Shown in pieces: positions 45,117 to 55,797 of a stretch of DNA of 64,000 nt. Each line of letters opens with the position of its first letter. Position 1 is the stretch's first letter. The position numbers and the translations under genes are program-made. The DNA is from Lasiosphaeria ovina (Eukaryota; Ascomycota; Sordariomycetes; Sordariales; Lasiosphaeriaceae): positions 1,565,001 through 1,629,000 of the forward strand of contig JAULSN010000005.1 in NCBI GenBank assembly GCA_033439765.1, in the 5' to 3' direction. The notes below the pieces were generated by a model, which worked only from the letters and a program-made list of their open reading frames with translations, was not told the DNA's origin and did no database searches.

Positions 45117-46342
45117 TAATTAGGAGGTGTTGTGGCATGGGCTGAGAAACGAGCAGCCAAACTCGAACTCGGCGTTGCCGCAGGCGGCAAGCCGAGTTCT
45201 TGTGTTGTGTTGGGCCGCTGGTGGGTTGGTAACTGTCACCAAGTTGCTCATTTGCCCGTAGCTGAGCTCTTGGGGAGTTACGGTAATGCGGCGCTGGGAC
45301 GCTGGCGTCTTTGGATACGGTTAAGGATATATTTACTAGTTCAATTTATCATCTCTTGATAGTATAGCTTAGCTGAGTAGTATTGTTAAGGTAGATGAAA
45401 GCTCTTTCATATCTTGCGCTTGTTTCTCCTTGCTATGTATAGGACGAATAACGTTACCGAAGGGCTCTGACTTGTCACCTAACCACTGATACAGACGCCG
45501 AGTGGGGGCACATACGTGCATTTAAACTTTAGGCCCTGGCAGGCCTTAGCGAGTGGGTCTGATGGTGAATATAGCGTCTTGGCGGTTTCTTAACAATTTC
45601 CCGCCCTACAAGCCGACCCATAACGTACCGGTAACTCAACTAACGTAATCTACCATATGGGCCCCTAGGTGGTAGATTACCATATGGGCCCCTAGGTGGT
45701 AGATTACCATATGGGCCCCTAGGTGGTAGATTACCATATGGGCCCTTAGGTGGTAGATTACCATATGGGCCCCTAGGTGGTAGATTACGTTAGCGTCTAA
45801 GCCATATTTTCGACTTTATATAATGTACCGGACAAGAAGCCCAGCCAAGACTCCCCTATACGGTATAGTTGCTAACTCAAAGCCTAGGTAACCAGAGGCG
45901 TTTTTTTAGGCCAGGTAAAAACGCTGATTTGGCCCTCGGGCTGGCTCAGAATTTGGCCGCTAACGGTACGACGCGATAACCCGGCTGTAGCGCTTTGTAT
46001 CTACGGAATAAAACCCAACCCAACCAGAAAACTCAACCTATTCGTCGATCAGGGCCTAATAAGTGCAACACTCTATCAGCGTAAAAATGGCCCCGAGCTC
46101 TCACGCAATCCTCCAGTGATTCCTAACATCCAAAAATCTCCCATATTTTCTATAAGTCGACGGCCATCGCCAGAGGGAGGCATCAGTTGAAGACGGGAGT
46201 GACCGCGAACCCTCTCCAGGGTACGTACGACCATCCTCGCCATGAATCGCGTATTAACAAGCAGGCAGGCCGACGAACTGTACGTATGCGTGCGTTGGGT
46301 AGGTAGCAGGCATACGATCGGAGCTGAGACGATATCGGTAGG
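45117..46342. other. Gene-poor island, central part
   Basis: The region holds AT-rich DNA with many taa, tag and cta words, the 27-bp satellite with inverted ends, and no intact gene. The composition fits repeat DNA eroded by C-to-T mutation. Confidence 0.55.
45640..45793. repeat. 27-bp satellite flanked by a 15-bp inverted repeat
   Basis: Five head-to-tail copies of a 27-bp unit (ccatatgggcccctaggtgg plus tagatta) occupy 45653-45787; only the fourth copy shows a visible change (ccctta for cccctag). The block is bracketed by perfect inverted arms ctaacgtaatctacc (45640-45654) and ggtagattacgttag (45779-45793). Each unit also contains the palindromes catatg, gggccc and cctagg. The near identity of the copies contrasts with the decayed DNA around them. 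Confidence 0.9.
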
Positions 46343-47762
46343 CACAAGTCGATCCTTGCATACCTGACGGCGAATACCCTGTCCACCACCGCCACTACAT
46401 TGAGGGAGGAGTTGAGCCTTGGAGAAGATGTCTTTGATACGGAGAAAGCAGCCAAATACCAGGGCCTACTCGAGAAGAAATGGACAAGTACGGTCCATTT
46501 ACAGAAAAAGGTATGTTCTCAACAGCTTTGCCTCGTGCTAGACTCCCGCCGCTCTTTACTGTCATTGGAAATAATGTCTAAACTGGGTATTCCGCTCAGG
46601 TGATGGATCTTGAGTTCAGAAGCGTTGCATTGCAATTCGAGCTCGAACGCTCAACGTCGGCATCCCTCTCCAAACGCAAACAAGATCCCACGAGCTGGCT
46701 TCCAAGATCGCCTCCTCGACACTCGCAAGAGTCCCACCAAGCCGCCGTCAGCTGCCTTACGTTCCACCCGGTATTTTCGTCACTAACCTCTAGGTCTAAT
46801 GATTACACTATCAAGATATGGGATTAAGAACTAAGCGAGCTAGAGAAGACACCAAAGGGCCACACGAGGGCCGTACAAGATGTCGATTTTAGGGGCCCAA
46901 GAGGCGGTATCCTTCTCGCATCTTACAACTCCGATTCGACTATTAAACTATAGGACCTAACAGACGAGTACAAGAATATCCGGACCCTAACCGGTCATAA
47001 TCACAGCGTTAATACGGTCCGGTTCGTTACCGGCAGGCCCAGATCCGAAAACCTACTTGTCAGTACGAGCGGAGACAAAACCCTAAGAGTGTAGGACATC
47101 ACGGCCGGGTATTATATAAAAACACTACAAGGCCACACAGGCTAGGTACGGGACGTAGTTCCCTCACTAGACGGGCGCCTTCTATTATCTACCGCCAACG
47201 ACTAGACGGCTCAGTTGTAGGACATTTCCGCGGCAGACTCGGAAAGCAAGCTAGTTATGGTCGGCCACGAGAACGGTATCCGGTACTATGCCTTTGCCCC
47301 GCCGGCTTCTTACAGCAACATAGCAGCGTTAGCCGGGAAGAAGAAGCCGCCGCCTCCGACCAGTACGGCAGAGTTCATGGCGACCGGCTCCCGGGATAAG
47401 ACTATTAAGCTGTAGGATTCTGGGGGCATCTGTATCAAGACGTTGGTAGGACACGACAACTAGGTAAGTGGTCTTGTATTTCACCCAGGCGCTAAGTACC
47501 TGCTTTCTATAGCCGACGACAAGACCCTGCGGTACGGTACTGGGATCTTGGTGACGACGGGCGCTGCGTGAAGGTGCTTGCCGACGCACATGGGCAGTTC
47601 ATCACCTGTCTGCGCTGGGCGCCGGGCATCGCCAAGAAGGCGGCAGATCAGGGTGGTGAGGATACAGGGCCGTTGGAGAAGACGGCTCTATCTGAGGTGC
47701 AGATCCGCCGCCTTGTCGCGACGGCGAGCGTAGATAAGGTGGTGAGGATCTTTACGGATTAG
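46343..47762 (+). pseudogene. pac1: Mutated copy of PAC1/LIS1 (nudF), dynein regulator
   Basis: The translation follows the whole Pac1/Lis1 layout. A LisH segment starts at 46343 ([13 protein letters not shown]), then comes [10 protein letters not shown] with the coiled coil, an intron at 46511-46599, and seven WD40 repeats ending IRRLVATASVDKVVRIFTD. Lis1 targets and regulates dynein for nuclear migration. One frame contains eight stops, at 46825, 46951, 47092, 47143, 47203, 47218, 47413 and 47461. Most stand where WD repeats have Trp (for example KL-stop-D for KLWD). Trp TGG to TAG/TAA is G-to-A, that is CpA-to-TpA on the other strand, the RIP signature. A 5-nt insertion near 47531-47536 shifts the frame. 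The first exon before 46343 is not recognisable. The copy cannot make Pac1; a working gene must be elsewhere. Confidence 0.93.
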
Positions 47763-49118
47763 ACTTGCTTGTCATCTAGCGTTAGAGTTTAACTCTAGGT
47801 GTACTTAACATCCTAGCCACGACATTGAACTAATGATATATGACACTGATGAGACCCGCACCAAGCACCCTGTTCATAGAGACTATACTAACCGCCCCTC
47901 TAACCCCTCCATCTTAACCGGTCCTCTAACCCTCGTCAATCGTCATCTCCCCATAGCTCGCCGCCTTGGATCTCGACCTCCTCACATCCTCAAACCCGGC
48001 CATCGCCTCCAACTTCTCCACCTCTTCCAACCTCGGCACCCCATCGAACCGAATATCGCACACGCCGCGCTTGAACACATACCCTCGGCTCCGCGCCACC
48101 CCGCTCGTATACGCCTCGACAAGCTCGACCTCGACGAACCCCCAGCCCGTCTCCTCCGTCGTCGACTTGTCTGCACTCCGCACCTCGACCTTGCGCGGTT
48201 TGCGGACCTTGTCGTCGATGTTGTGTTGTCGAAGAGGAGGGCTCTATTTATGCGGCGGGTGCGGACGGAGCGCCATACCCGATTAGGAAGGACGCCGTTT
48301 CCGGATACAGCGACAGCATGTTGAACATTACAGCATATGAATCGGCTGAGAAAAGCCTTTGTGGGGTGTTTCTAAGAGAGAAGAGATATGCCTCTAGAAT
48401 TCTATAAGTTTTAGGTGATCTGGTACCTCGGGTGAGCGGTAAGAAACCTAGAGCTTTCACCTGTTAAAAAGTCCCGCGCTAACAAACATTCCGGGGTTAC
48501 GGATAGACTAGACTACTCCGTACAGTACGTATATTTTCGTAATAACAATTCTGGATATTTATTTACGTTTGACCTCCGAAATTTTGGATACCTTCAAAGA
48601 CAGTCAGCCACCTACCTGAGTTTCAAAAGAAAGAATTCAAGGTCAGGTAGCAAGTTAGCAATATTGAATCAAAAGCTCTCATGAGCAAGTCAGGCGCCAT
48701 GGCCCGGGGTCCAGCACTTGGCGAGCGGGATGACAAAGCCGTTTGCCTGACAAACCCGTCGCTTCTAGAATCGTCATGGAAGTCCGGCAGGCGCATCTAG
48801 GTTAACGTGACCTCTTTCCCGAGGCTGAAGCCTGAACACGCAACCTGACTTATCTTCAACCATCTTCGCAACACGGACTCCGTTTTTTTGTCGTCGCGGT
48901 ACAGTTCCTTCCAGGCATCAATCATCTTGCATCCATTCTTTACAGCAGCAGTCCCTACGACACTTTGTGTCTGATACGCAATTATTGGAAAGTTATCTTG
49001 TCTGGGTTACTAAGAGGATCCGTACGACTTCTGGTTCATTCCGACCGACAAACAAGAAACCCATAAAGTCGACGTATCGTTCGCCTGGTCTCGGCGCCCA
49101 CGTTAGATTGTCTTCACT
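47763..49118. other. Gene-poor island, right part
   Basis: AT-rich, decayed-looking DNA contains the minus-strand remnant at 47926-48243. The last 250 bp before 49119 are the promoter of the WLM gene. Nothing else is recognised. Confidence 0.5.
47926..48243 (-). pseudogene. Remnant of an unknown gene
   Basis: An open minus frame reads charged, protein-like sequence (VRKPRKVEVRSADKSTTE, then WGFVEVELVEAYTSGVA and KRGVCDIRFDGVPRLEEVEK) and ends at 47926. There is no start codon at the upstream end, a stop precedes it at 48244-48246, and a neighbouring minus frame (48248-48460) may be the shifted upstream part. I do not recognise the family. It is probably a broken gene in the island, though a live short gene starting at 48183 cannot be excluded. 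Confidence 0.35.
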
Positions 49119-50276
49119 ATGGCATCCGATAAGCGGGCCGATGAAGACAGGCCCATCTCGCCGCCCTTAGTCGGCGATGAACGGTCCGTCTCGCCCTTGC
49201 TCGGCGAAGCTGTCGACCGACCTCATGGACCACTGAGGCTTAAAATCAAGTTCGCCCCTGAGAATATACAAAATAAGGAGTATTCGTTCCACGTAGGCGA
49301 CTTGTTCGAGGATATGATTCTCGCGTTTTGGAACTACTACCCGAAATACGACTGGAACGTGTGCAAAGCCATCGTCGAGAAACCCCAGCCGGGTGTGCCG
49401 TCGCTTATCAAATACCCCCAGGACCAAGACTTCCTGCTCGAACGACTCCACGGCACCACCATACGGCTCCTAGCACCAAAGCTAGCAGAACTTGCCTCGT
49501 TTATAGAAGCCCTAAAGGCTGCAAAAGATCGGCGAGCCGCTCTCGCCCAACGGTGGGACAAGCGTGTCAAGGCCGCGACGAAGCCCGCCAGTTACGACCC
49601 CTACACGTTCTTGTCGTTGCGTCCCCTGAGGTACCTTCCCCAGGCGGACACTAGTATGAACTTCTTGATGAAACTCAGGGGTGATATCGGCATCAAGGCC
49701 GCCATGAAAAAGCACCAGTGGAGCGTCGGCCTGCTTACGGAGATGGACCCCCGCGAGCACACTGATGCGACACACGAGGGCGTGTCGCGGACCCTGGGGC
49801 TCAACCGCAACCACGGCGAGGTCATTGAGCTGCGCCTGCGAACCGACGATATGTCAGGTTGGCGCGACTACACCACCGTGCGTAAGACGCTATGTCACGA
49901 GCTCGCCCATAACGTCTACGGACCGCACGATCGGAAATTCTGGGATTTGTGCCATCAAATCGAGCGCGAGGTTGCCGCTGCGGACTGGGCTAAGGCCGGG
50001 CGCCCATTGAGTACCCTCGAATTTGCGCCCTCGCGGGAGGACGAGGTCGCGGACAGCGGAGCCTGGTACGGCGGAACCTATGTCCTAGGTGGTGGCACCG
50101 GAAATGATGAAAACACTAGAGAGAAAATCGATCAGCCGGATGCTGATCGGAGGCTAATCATCGCCCGCGCGATCGACCGTAGGTGGTCGAAACCGAAGGC
50201 GACCCCGAGCCAGTCTGAGAAAAGCCCCGATGAACCGTCTCAGGACAAGCAGGACGAGGAGGGACAGCAGCCCTAG
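49119..50276 (+). CDS. WLM-domain metalloprotease (Wss1-like)
   Basis: A single exon encodes 385 residues. Residues 38-120 look ubiquitin-like (LRLKIKF, later TTIRLLAPK). The WLM domain at about 165-290 includes the zinc site HELAHNVYGPHDRKF, with His260, Glu261, His264 and His270 forming the HExxHxxxxxH motif. The C-terminus is acidic and polar. The family includes yeast Wss1 and metazoan Spartan-like proteases that degrade proteins crosslinked to DNA; fungal WLM proteins with an N-terminal ubiquitin fold form a related branch. Catalysis by this copy is inferred from the intact motif. The start context cactATGgc is good. The gene directly borders the decayed island yet has normal coding composition and an intact frame. 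Confidence 0.85.
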   Translation: MASDKRADEDRPISPPLVGDERSVSPLLGEAVDRPHGPLRLKIKFAPENIQNKEYSFHVGDLFEDMILAFWNYYPKYDWNVCKAIVEKPQPGVPSLIKYPQDQDFLLERLHGTTIRLLAPKLAELASFIEALKAAKDRRAALAQRWDKRVKAATKPASYDPYTFLSLRPLRYLPQADTSMNFLMKLRGDIGIKAAMKKHQWSVGLLTEMDPREHTDATHEGVSRTLGLNRNHGEVIELRLRTDDMSGWRDYTTVRKTLCHELAHNVYGPHDRKFWDLCHQIEREVAAADWAKAGRPLSTLEFAPSREDEVADSGAWYGGTYVLGGGTGNDENTREKIDQPDADRRLIIARAIDRRWSKPKATPSQSEKSPDEPSQDKQDEEGQQP

Positions 50277-51402
50277 GTAGTCTATACAGTAGATGACATT
50301 AAGGACTGGCCGGAAGGAAGCAGCGAAGACACCTCGACAGACGGTTAGAAAGGGCGGGATGCAGAATATCCTTGAAAGCTGCAGTTGGGAGATATTGCTG
50401 ACAGCTGATGATGGGGCCCGGGCTCGGGAAGCGATACGAAGGGGGGCGATTGTGTTCACTACAGGAGTATCATGACGATCGCTGTCTGCCACGACTCTTT
50501 TCTGGGAGAACGGACCGCATCGACGTCACGGTAACCGTAGCGGATGTGCCATTTGCGGTATGGAATGAAGGTGGAATCGTCATTTGTTGTTTTTGAATGT
50601 TTGGGGTTAGCCCCGGGCATGGACTCGCCTCACGCGGTTTTTTTTCTTCTCAGCGGGATTCATGTATACATTTTCGATATCACCACAACAGCATCAATAT
50701 TCAGTTGACTGTGCAGGACTGACTTCTTGCGGACTCTTCCGCCGCCATGCTTTAAACCTTCCTGCTTGAGAATATGTGAATCGGGTCCGTACAGCACCAG
50801 CATTGACCGGCCGATCGACTCTTTCGCATGTCATACCAACTCCAGGCTTGCCTACTCCAGAATGCCGATCCCATGCAACGATGGAGGTCACAACTTGAGC
50901 CCTGACACGCACGCTCACGCCGTTTTTTTTTACTAGACTGTTGTCAGATATCAAGTCCGCAGAACAGATTGCGTGTACGGAGAGAGGCATACGAAAGAAT
51001 CTGCTCCGAAGCGTTTAACTCGTAATAACCAGTGACAGAAGTGTGGACAAGCTTGTTATTAACAGAAACAACAACCAGTCGGCACTTACAGGGCCATGGC
51101 AAACGAGCCAATATGATATGTATGTATCTATGTATGTACAGAACCAAACTCTCGACGATGTCGAGTTAAAAAAAGGCAAAAACATGTACGGACAAAAATG
51201 GCCTCGGGAGGCTCCCTAACCTAGCCAGTCCCTGGCAAAAAAAAAAAAACGCCATGTAATGTCGTGTCGTGTCATGTCATGTCATGTCATGTGTAGACGG
51301 CAAAACAAATGGCGAGATACAATAAAAACAAAATGCGACGGGGCGCTCTCGCGTCTGCCCTACTCTTCCCGTTACTGCGTCGGCCCGGAAAAAAATGTCG
51401 GG
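50277..51402. other. Convergent 3' intergenic region
   Basis: About 1.1 kb lies between the ends of the WLM and LicD-family genes. It carries a gtcat-type microsatellite at 51261-51292 and several A/T homopolymers. No gene is supported. Confidence 0.6.
51261..51292. repeat. GTCAT/GTCGT pentanucleotide microsatellite
   Basis: Six tandem pentamers (gtcgt then gtcat) lie 110 bp beyond the stop of the LicD-family gene. Confidence 0.85.
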
Positions 51403-51904
51403 TTATTGAGCTTCCAGGTCCTTCACCCACTCCTTTAGATTGGGTGCCCAGTGGTGGCTATCGACGCGAGAATTTCAGTTAGGAGGGGGGAATTCAAAAA
51501 GGGGGCAGGGAAAAGCAATGGGGGAAGCAAAGAAGGTGAAGGAAATAAGCTCACCCCTGCCAGTGTGTGGCCACCATGCTCTTCTCGCCGTATTCCTCGC
51601 GCAGGATGGCCTCGAAGCTGTAGGGGACCGTGGCCGGGACGCCCTCGAACTCGGAGCGGCGCATGGGGAACAGGTCGCGGGTGCGGTAGCGGTGGTAGTT
51701 CTTGCAGCTCCACACGCCGGGCGAGTAGTCGGGGGCGCGTTCGGCGAGCCCCGTGATGTCGACGAACATGCCGTTGCTCGTGTCGACCCAGCGCGCGTCG
51801 ATGACGTTGAGGCCCTGGTGGCGCTCGAGCGTGGCGCTGGCCGGGTTGATGTCGAGGAGGTAGGTTCGGGATTTGGTGGGCCTGCTGCTCCTCTTCTGCT
51901 GCTG

Positions 51905-51943
<39 letters not shown>

Positions 51944-52603
51944 TTTGTCGTAGGTGTTGTTGCCGACCGCCTCTTGGTCGCCGTCGTCGAAGTGCTCGTA
52001 CGTGTGCAGCGTGCGGTTGTAGTTCTCCCCCAGGTACCTGAGCGTGGATATGCTCACCTGCACGTCCAGGTCAAAGTCCCACGGCATGATGCGGCCGTTC
52101 CACCACCACCCCAGCAGCGTGCCGTGTGCCAGCCATGTCTCGACGCCGAGGTGCTGGAACACGGTCAGGTAAGACCGGATCAGATGACGCAGTGTTTCCC
52201 GGTGTTCCTCGTACTCGACCTCGCCATGGAAGTATCGTATGTCGTAGTGGCCCAGCTCGAGGCTCTCGCCTGGCTCTTGGAAATATTTGTATTCGAAGCC
52301 GGCGGCTGGCGGCCCGAAGTGAGGGTTGTGTATTGGGGCAAACTTGACCGGTTTTTCCGCTGGCGGGGGAGGACCGGCTGTGGTTTCGGCTGGGAAAGGA
52401 CTCGCAGCAGTGTTTGATGCAGCGAGGCCGTCGTGTGTTCCCACCGGTGGTCGGCTCACGGCCGCTTCTGCTCCCGCTATTGTTGTAGTTGCAGATTGGA
52501 AGAGATCCGCTGGGACTGCTGCTGCGTTGATGAGCAGTGGCGAGGCCAGCAAGCCCGACAGCAGGAGGAGGGTCTGCATAGGAAGAGAAGCGAAGTTTCT
52601 CAT
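51403..52603 (-). CDS. Secreted LicD-family (nucleotidyl/phosphotransferase-fold) protein
   Basis: Two exons (52603-51555, 51457-51403) encode 367 residues. The N-terminus (MRNFASLPMQTLLLLSGLL) is a signal peptide or membrane anchor; the start at 52603 was chosen because it places it at the end, while an ATG at 52636 adds 11 residues. The LicD core begins near residue 110, with YFHGEVEYEEHRETLRHLI, then the substrate loop WLAHGTLLGWWWNGRIMPWDFDLDVQV around 155-180, whose Asp residues probably bind metal. The C-terminal piece HHWAPNLKEWVKDL comes after the intron. LicD, fukutin and yeast Mnn4 transfer phospho-sugar or phosphocholine groups onto glycans in the secretory pathway, so a cell-surface glycan substrate is likely. 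A run of 12 glycines near residue 225 comes from a GCC repeat. Confidence 0.87.
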
Positions 52604-53953
52604 GTCGACGGCGATGGTTCGAACCAGAGAGGACAAGCCAGATCCAGTCTACTCGGGCAAGGCCAGGCTGTGCCTTGGACGGGTTAATCAAGGGGGCAGC
52701 CCGCTGAAGAAGGCGCACAAAAGGGGAGGCTGGCTTTTATCAAAGGCCATGGATCGACGGGCAGATTCAACAGCGGAATAAGAGCTGAAGGGATCTCAGG
52801 CCGCATCTCGGAACACTGGACGCCACATTGGATCCCGACAGCAAATAAGAGCAAGCGAAGACACGAGAGAGGTTACGACACGGAATTCGAAGTCATGGAC
52901 ATGACGAGGCCTGACGAGGCAGGGCAAGTTGGGATCTGCTAGTGATAACAATTTTAAGGACTCCACAGCCAACTGAAACTGCTAGATCACGCGGCCACGC
53001 AATGCGGCTGGGTAGGTGACGAGGAGAAAGGAATAGGCCGTTGGCGCCAGGTGCTTGTCATTGAGCAAAAGAAGGGCATGGCCCCCCTGGGTCCCATCCC
53101 CATCCTCCTAGCCAGGGGAGGGGGGACGGGTCTAGAAGGGCGTGCGTCACTACCTCAGGCAAGGTGGGCCCGTCTTTGACCAGCCGCATCGTCTCGGCGC
53201 AGCCAGGGCACTTGGACTAGACCGGAGAGAGAGGAAGGAGAGGTGGAGGGTAAATCCCGAACCTTGAATTCCTCGCACGCACGGTAACGTCGGACGCTTC
53301 GTTACACTTACACGTTGACCCGACGCCTTGCGTGCGTTGTGCTGTAGTCCTTGGACCTGCCCAGACCTGCCTAGTCCGCTCTCAGATATTGGAGGTCTGC
53401 AAGCCCTAGGGGCCGGTGTGGCATAAGGAACTTCCATGGCCGTGGAGTGATTTCCAGGCCCTTATCGGTTGTGGGCGGCCCGCGCCTGCCGGTTCGCAAA
53501 CGGCGCAAATGACCTCGAGGGTTGCACCGTTGCACCTTCCCGTCCCCCTCGCCAGCCCGTGCGAACCCACCGGCGCGCGGTCATCCTAGTACTAGGTGCA
53601 GCGGAGGGTGTTGCTTGCTACTACCAAACGTCATCCGCGACCGCGACTGCAACCAAAGGTCCGGAGACTCACGCCAAGAATAGATCAAGCTTCGAGTAGC
53701 GCGCAGGACCTACGGAGCAACGTTCGTTGATGCGTTTCGCAAGGCCAGGGCGGCAGCGGGCGCCAAGACATCGCGGCAGCGGGTCCTACCGGCATTTTGC
53801 AGCCCTGTTCCGGCCTTATTCATCAAAGTTAGATCCCAAAAGCACGAAGGGTCCTTTTGTTCCTAGTCTCGCCGGGGAAGAGCCAGGAGGGGGTCGGTGT
53901 CGGTAAGTAGCGCCGCCGGGCTTGCGTAATTCTTTTGGAAAGTCTGTGTGCTA

Positions 53954-53991
<38 letters not shown>
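53954..53991. repeat. GCAC tetranucleotide microsatellite
   Basis: About nine tandem gcac units are uninterrupted. Confidence 0.9.
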
Positions 53992-55404
53992 GACCTTATC
54001 AAGCACAACCTACCACCAACCTGCGGTACCTTTGAGGAGTTGGGCGGCGTTGGAAGGGGACTTACTCCGTAGGATCGCCTTGACCGCCATGTTACACCCC
54101 CCACAACCCGGGATAGGGTGGCTGCCGCTGACGACGTTGGACGACGTCCACACGTGAGAGCATGGAACTTGCCGGACGAGCACATTTCGATCATTGCATG
54201 ATTTCCTCCTCTTTTTCCTTGTTCTCGTTTCCCATTCGCATTTCCTTGCACCCCGCCGCCCGCAGCTCGCTAGTCTGCCAGCCACCTGCTCCGAACCCCC
54301 AATCGTCGAGCGGGCTTTCCGCCCCCGTCGTCTGTCTTTTCGCCTTGATGTCCAAACCTGGCATGGAAGAAGCGCACTTTTGCACCCTGGACGAGTACTA
54401 TCGTGCCGGGCTGCCGGGCGTGCAGCAGACAAGCGCCCCAGTCAAGTCAAAACCCGATAATTTTCCGGGCGCATGCATTCCAATTAAAAAAAAATTGTTG
54501 CTGGAAGGTGACGTGGGAAAACAATGGGTGTGGTCCTGAAGCTGAAACTTTTCTTTTCTGGGCAAGTGCCCTGTGTGCGATGCGGAGTAAGAAAATGCGG
54601 GAACTCCATCGCCAAGAAATGCGGCGATGCGGGAGACGATTGCCAAGACTTCCCGAATCCCTGGGTTGTGCGGGTTGTGCGCCCACAAAAGTGCCACTAA
54701 TACCTTAACGGGCTGTAGTGGCGTTCGCTGCCAAGGCTTCTCAACGCCATGGAATAAATCTCAGGTCATCGTAATACGGAAGAAGGAGGAGTGAGATCGC
54801 TTTTGAAGAAAGTCTCAAACTGGTTTGGAAACTGCTGCCTCCCCAATCTAAATCGATGGCCTTGTGCAAGTTCGCACAGCAGATACAATGTAATTGGCGA
54901 AACCGCAAAGCTACGTTACCTACCTAGAATTAGGTGCTTGTCACCCTGGCCAGTGTCTACGACTGTGCCTAACTAACCGTGGCCGGGGCCAAAAATCCTG
55001 GGGGCGGACAAGATGACAGGAAAACAACCTAACGCCATTTTGCGCAATCCAGTCCCCCGCTGAACGCTTGTCGGCGTGGGACGGAAGTTTCCAAAATTGT
55101 GAAAGGCTTCCTGGAAGCTTTTTCTCCGAGGGAAGCGGTAAGTAGGTGCCGGGGCTCCTAATATATAATCCCAAGGACTCCATCCCTGGCTTCCTCCGTG
55201 CCGCGCTAACCATTGTTGAAGGACTTGATTACAGATCATTGACATTACCTAAGGTAATGTGTCTCCGTCAAAATGCATTACCTTCCGCGCAATATCTCGT
55301 GTGCACCCAACTCGGGGTAGTACCACGTTGAAGATGCGTATCTTGAACGAGAGACATTTCCCGCCGCCATTTTTTTCGTTACGCTGGTACGGAGATGCCA
55401 CCCT

Positions 55405-55420
55405 CCCCCCCCCCCCCCCC
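55405..55420. repeat. Poly-C tract
   Basis: Sixteen consecutive C residues are present. The length may be unreliable in an assembly. Confidence 0.8.
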
Positions 55421-55797
55421 GCCAGCGGGTTTGGACCGTTGCCTTACCTCCCCCAACAACATGATCACGGGTGTAGCGAATAGACAGACAGACATACTAC
55501 GGAGCACGAGCCGAGTAGGTAAACTTGTAAAAGCTTTTTGCTACATGATTAAGTAAGGTAGATCAAGTGGCTAGGTAAGTCCTTGGCGGAGAAGAAGCCG
55601 AAGAAAGAAAAGGGGGTATATATATAGGAGCAGGTAGGTATTTCCTCACGCTCTGCGCTCCTGCCTCACTTTCTGGGCACGTAGCCCAACAAAAAAAAAA
55701 AAAAAGATTAACAAGCAGAAAAAAAAAGCCCTCTCCACCCGCTAAATCAAACCATGCCGCCCCTCCCGTCCCGAAATGCCATTAAAATAAATAAACA

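Larger units (their letters stand above)
52604..55797. other. Long intergenic region with microsatellites
   Basis: About 3.2 kb lies upstream of the LicD gene and downstream of the sensor-like gene. It holds an acgc repeat (53954-53991) and a poly-C run (55405-55420). Open frames are below 150 codons and lack family features. I see no RNA gene or transposon. Confidence 0.5.

Noticed and set aside
45653..45787. CRISPR-like array
   Set aside because: The 27-bp units are directly adjacent with no unique spacers, and the genome is fungal; it is a satellite.
46343..47762. Reading the PAC1 copy as a live gene with many introns
   Set aside because: The stops fall inside WD repeats at Trp positions, with no GT-AG pairs that would remove them without deleting conserved strands.
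52612..52626. ggttcgaacc, a tRNA T-loop-like string
   Set aside because: It is just upstream of the LicD start, and no acceptor stem, D arm or anticodon arm can be built around it.
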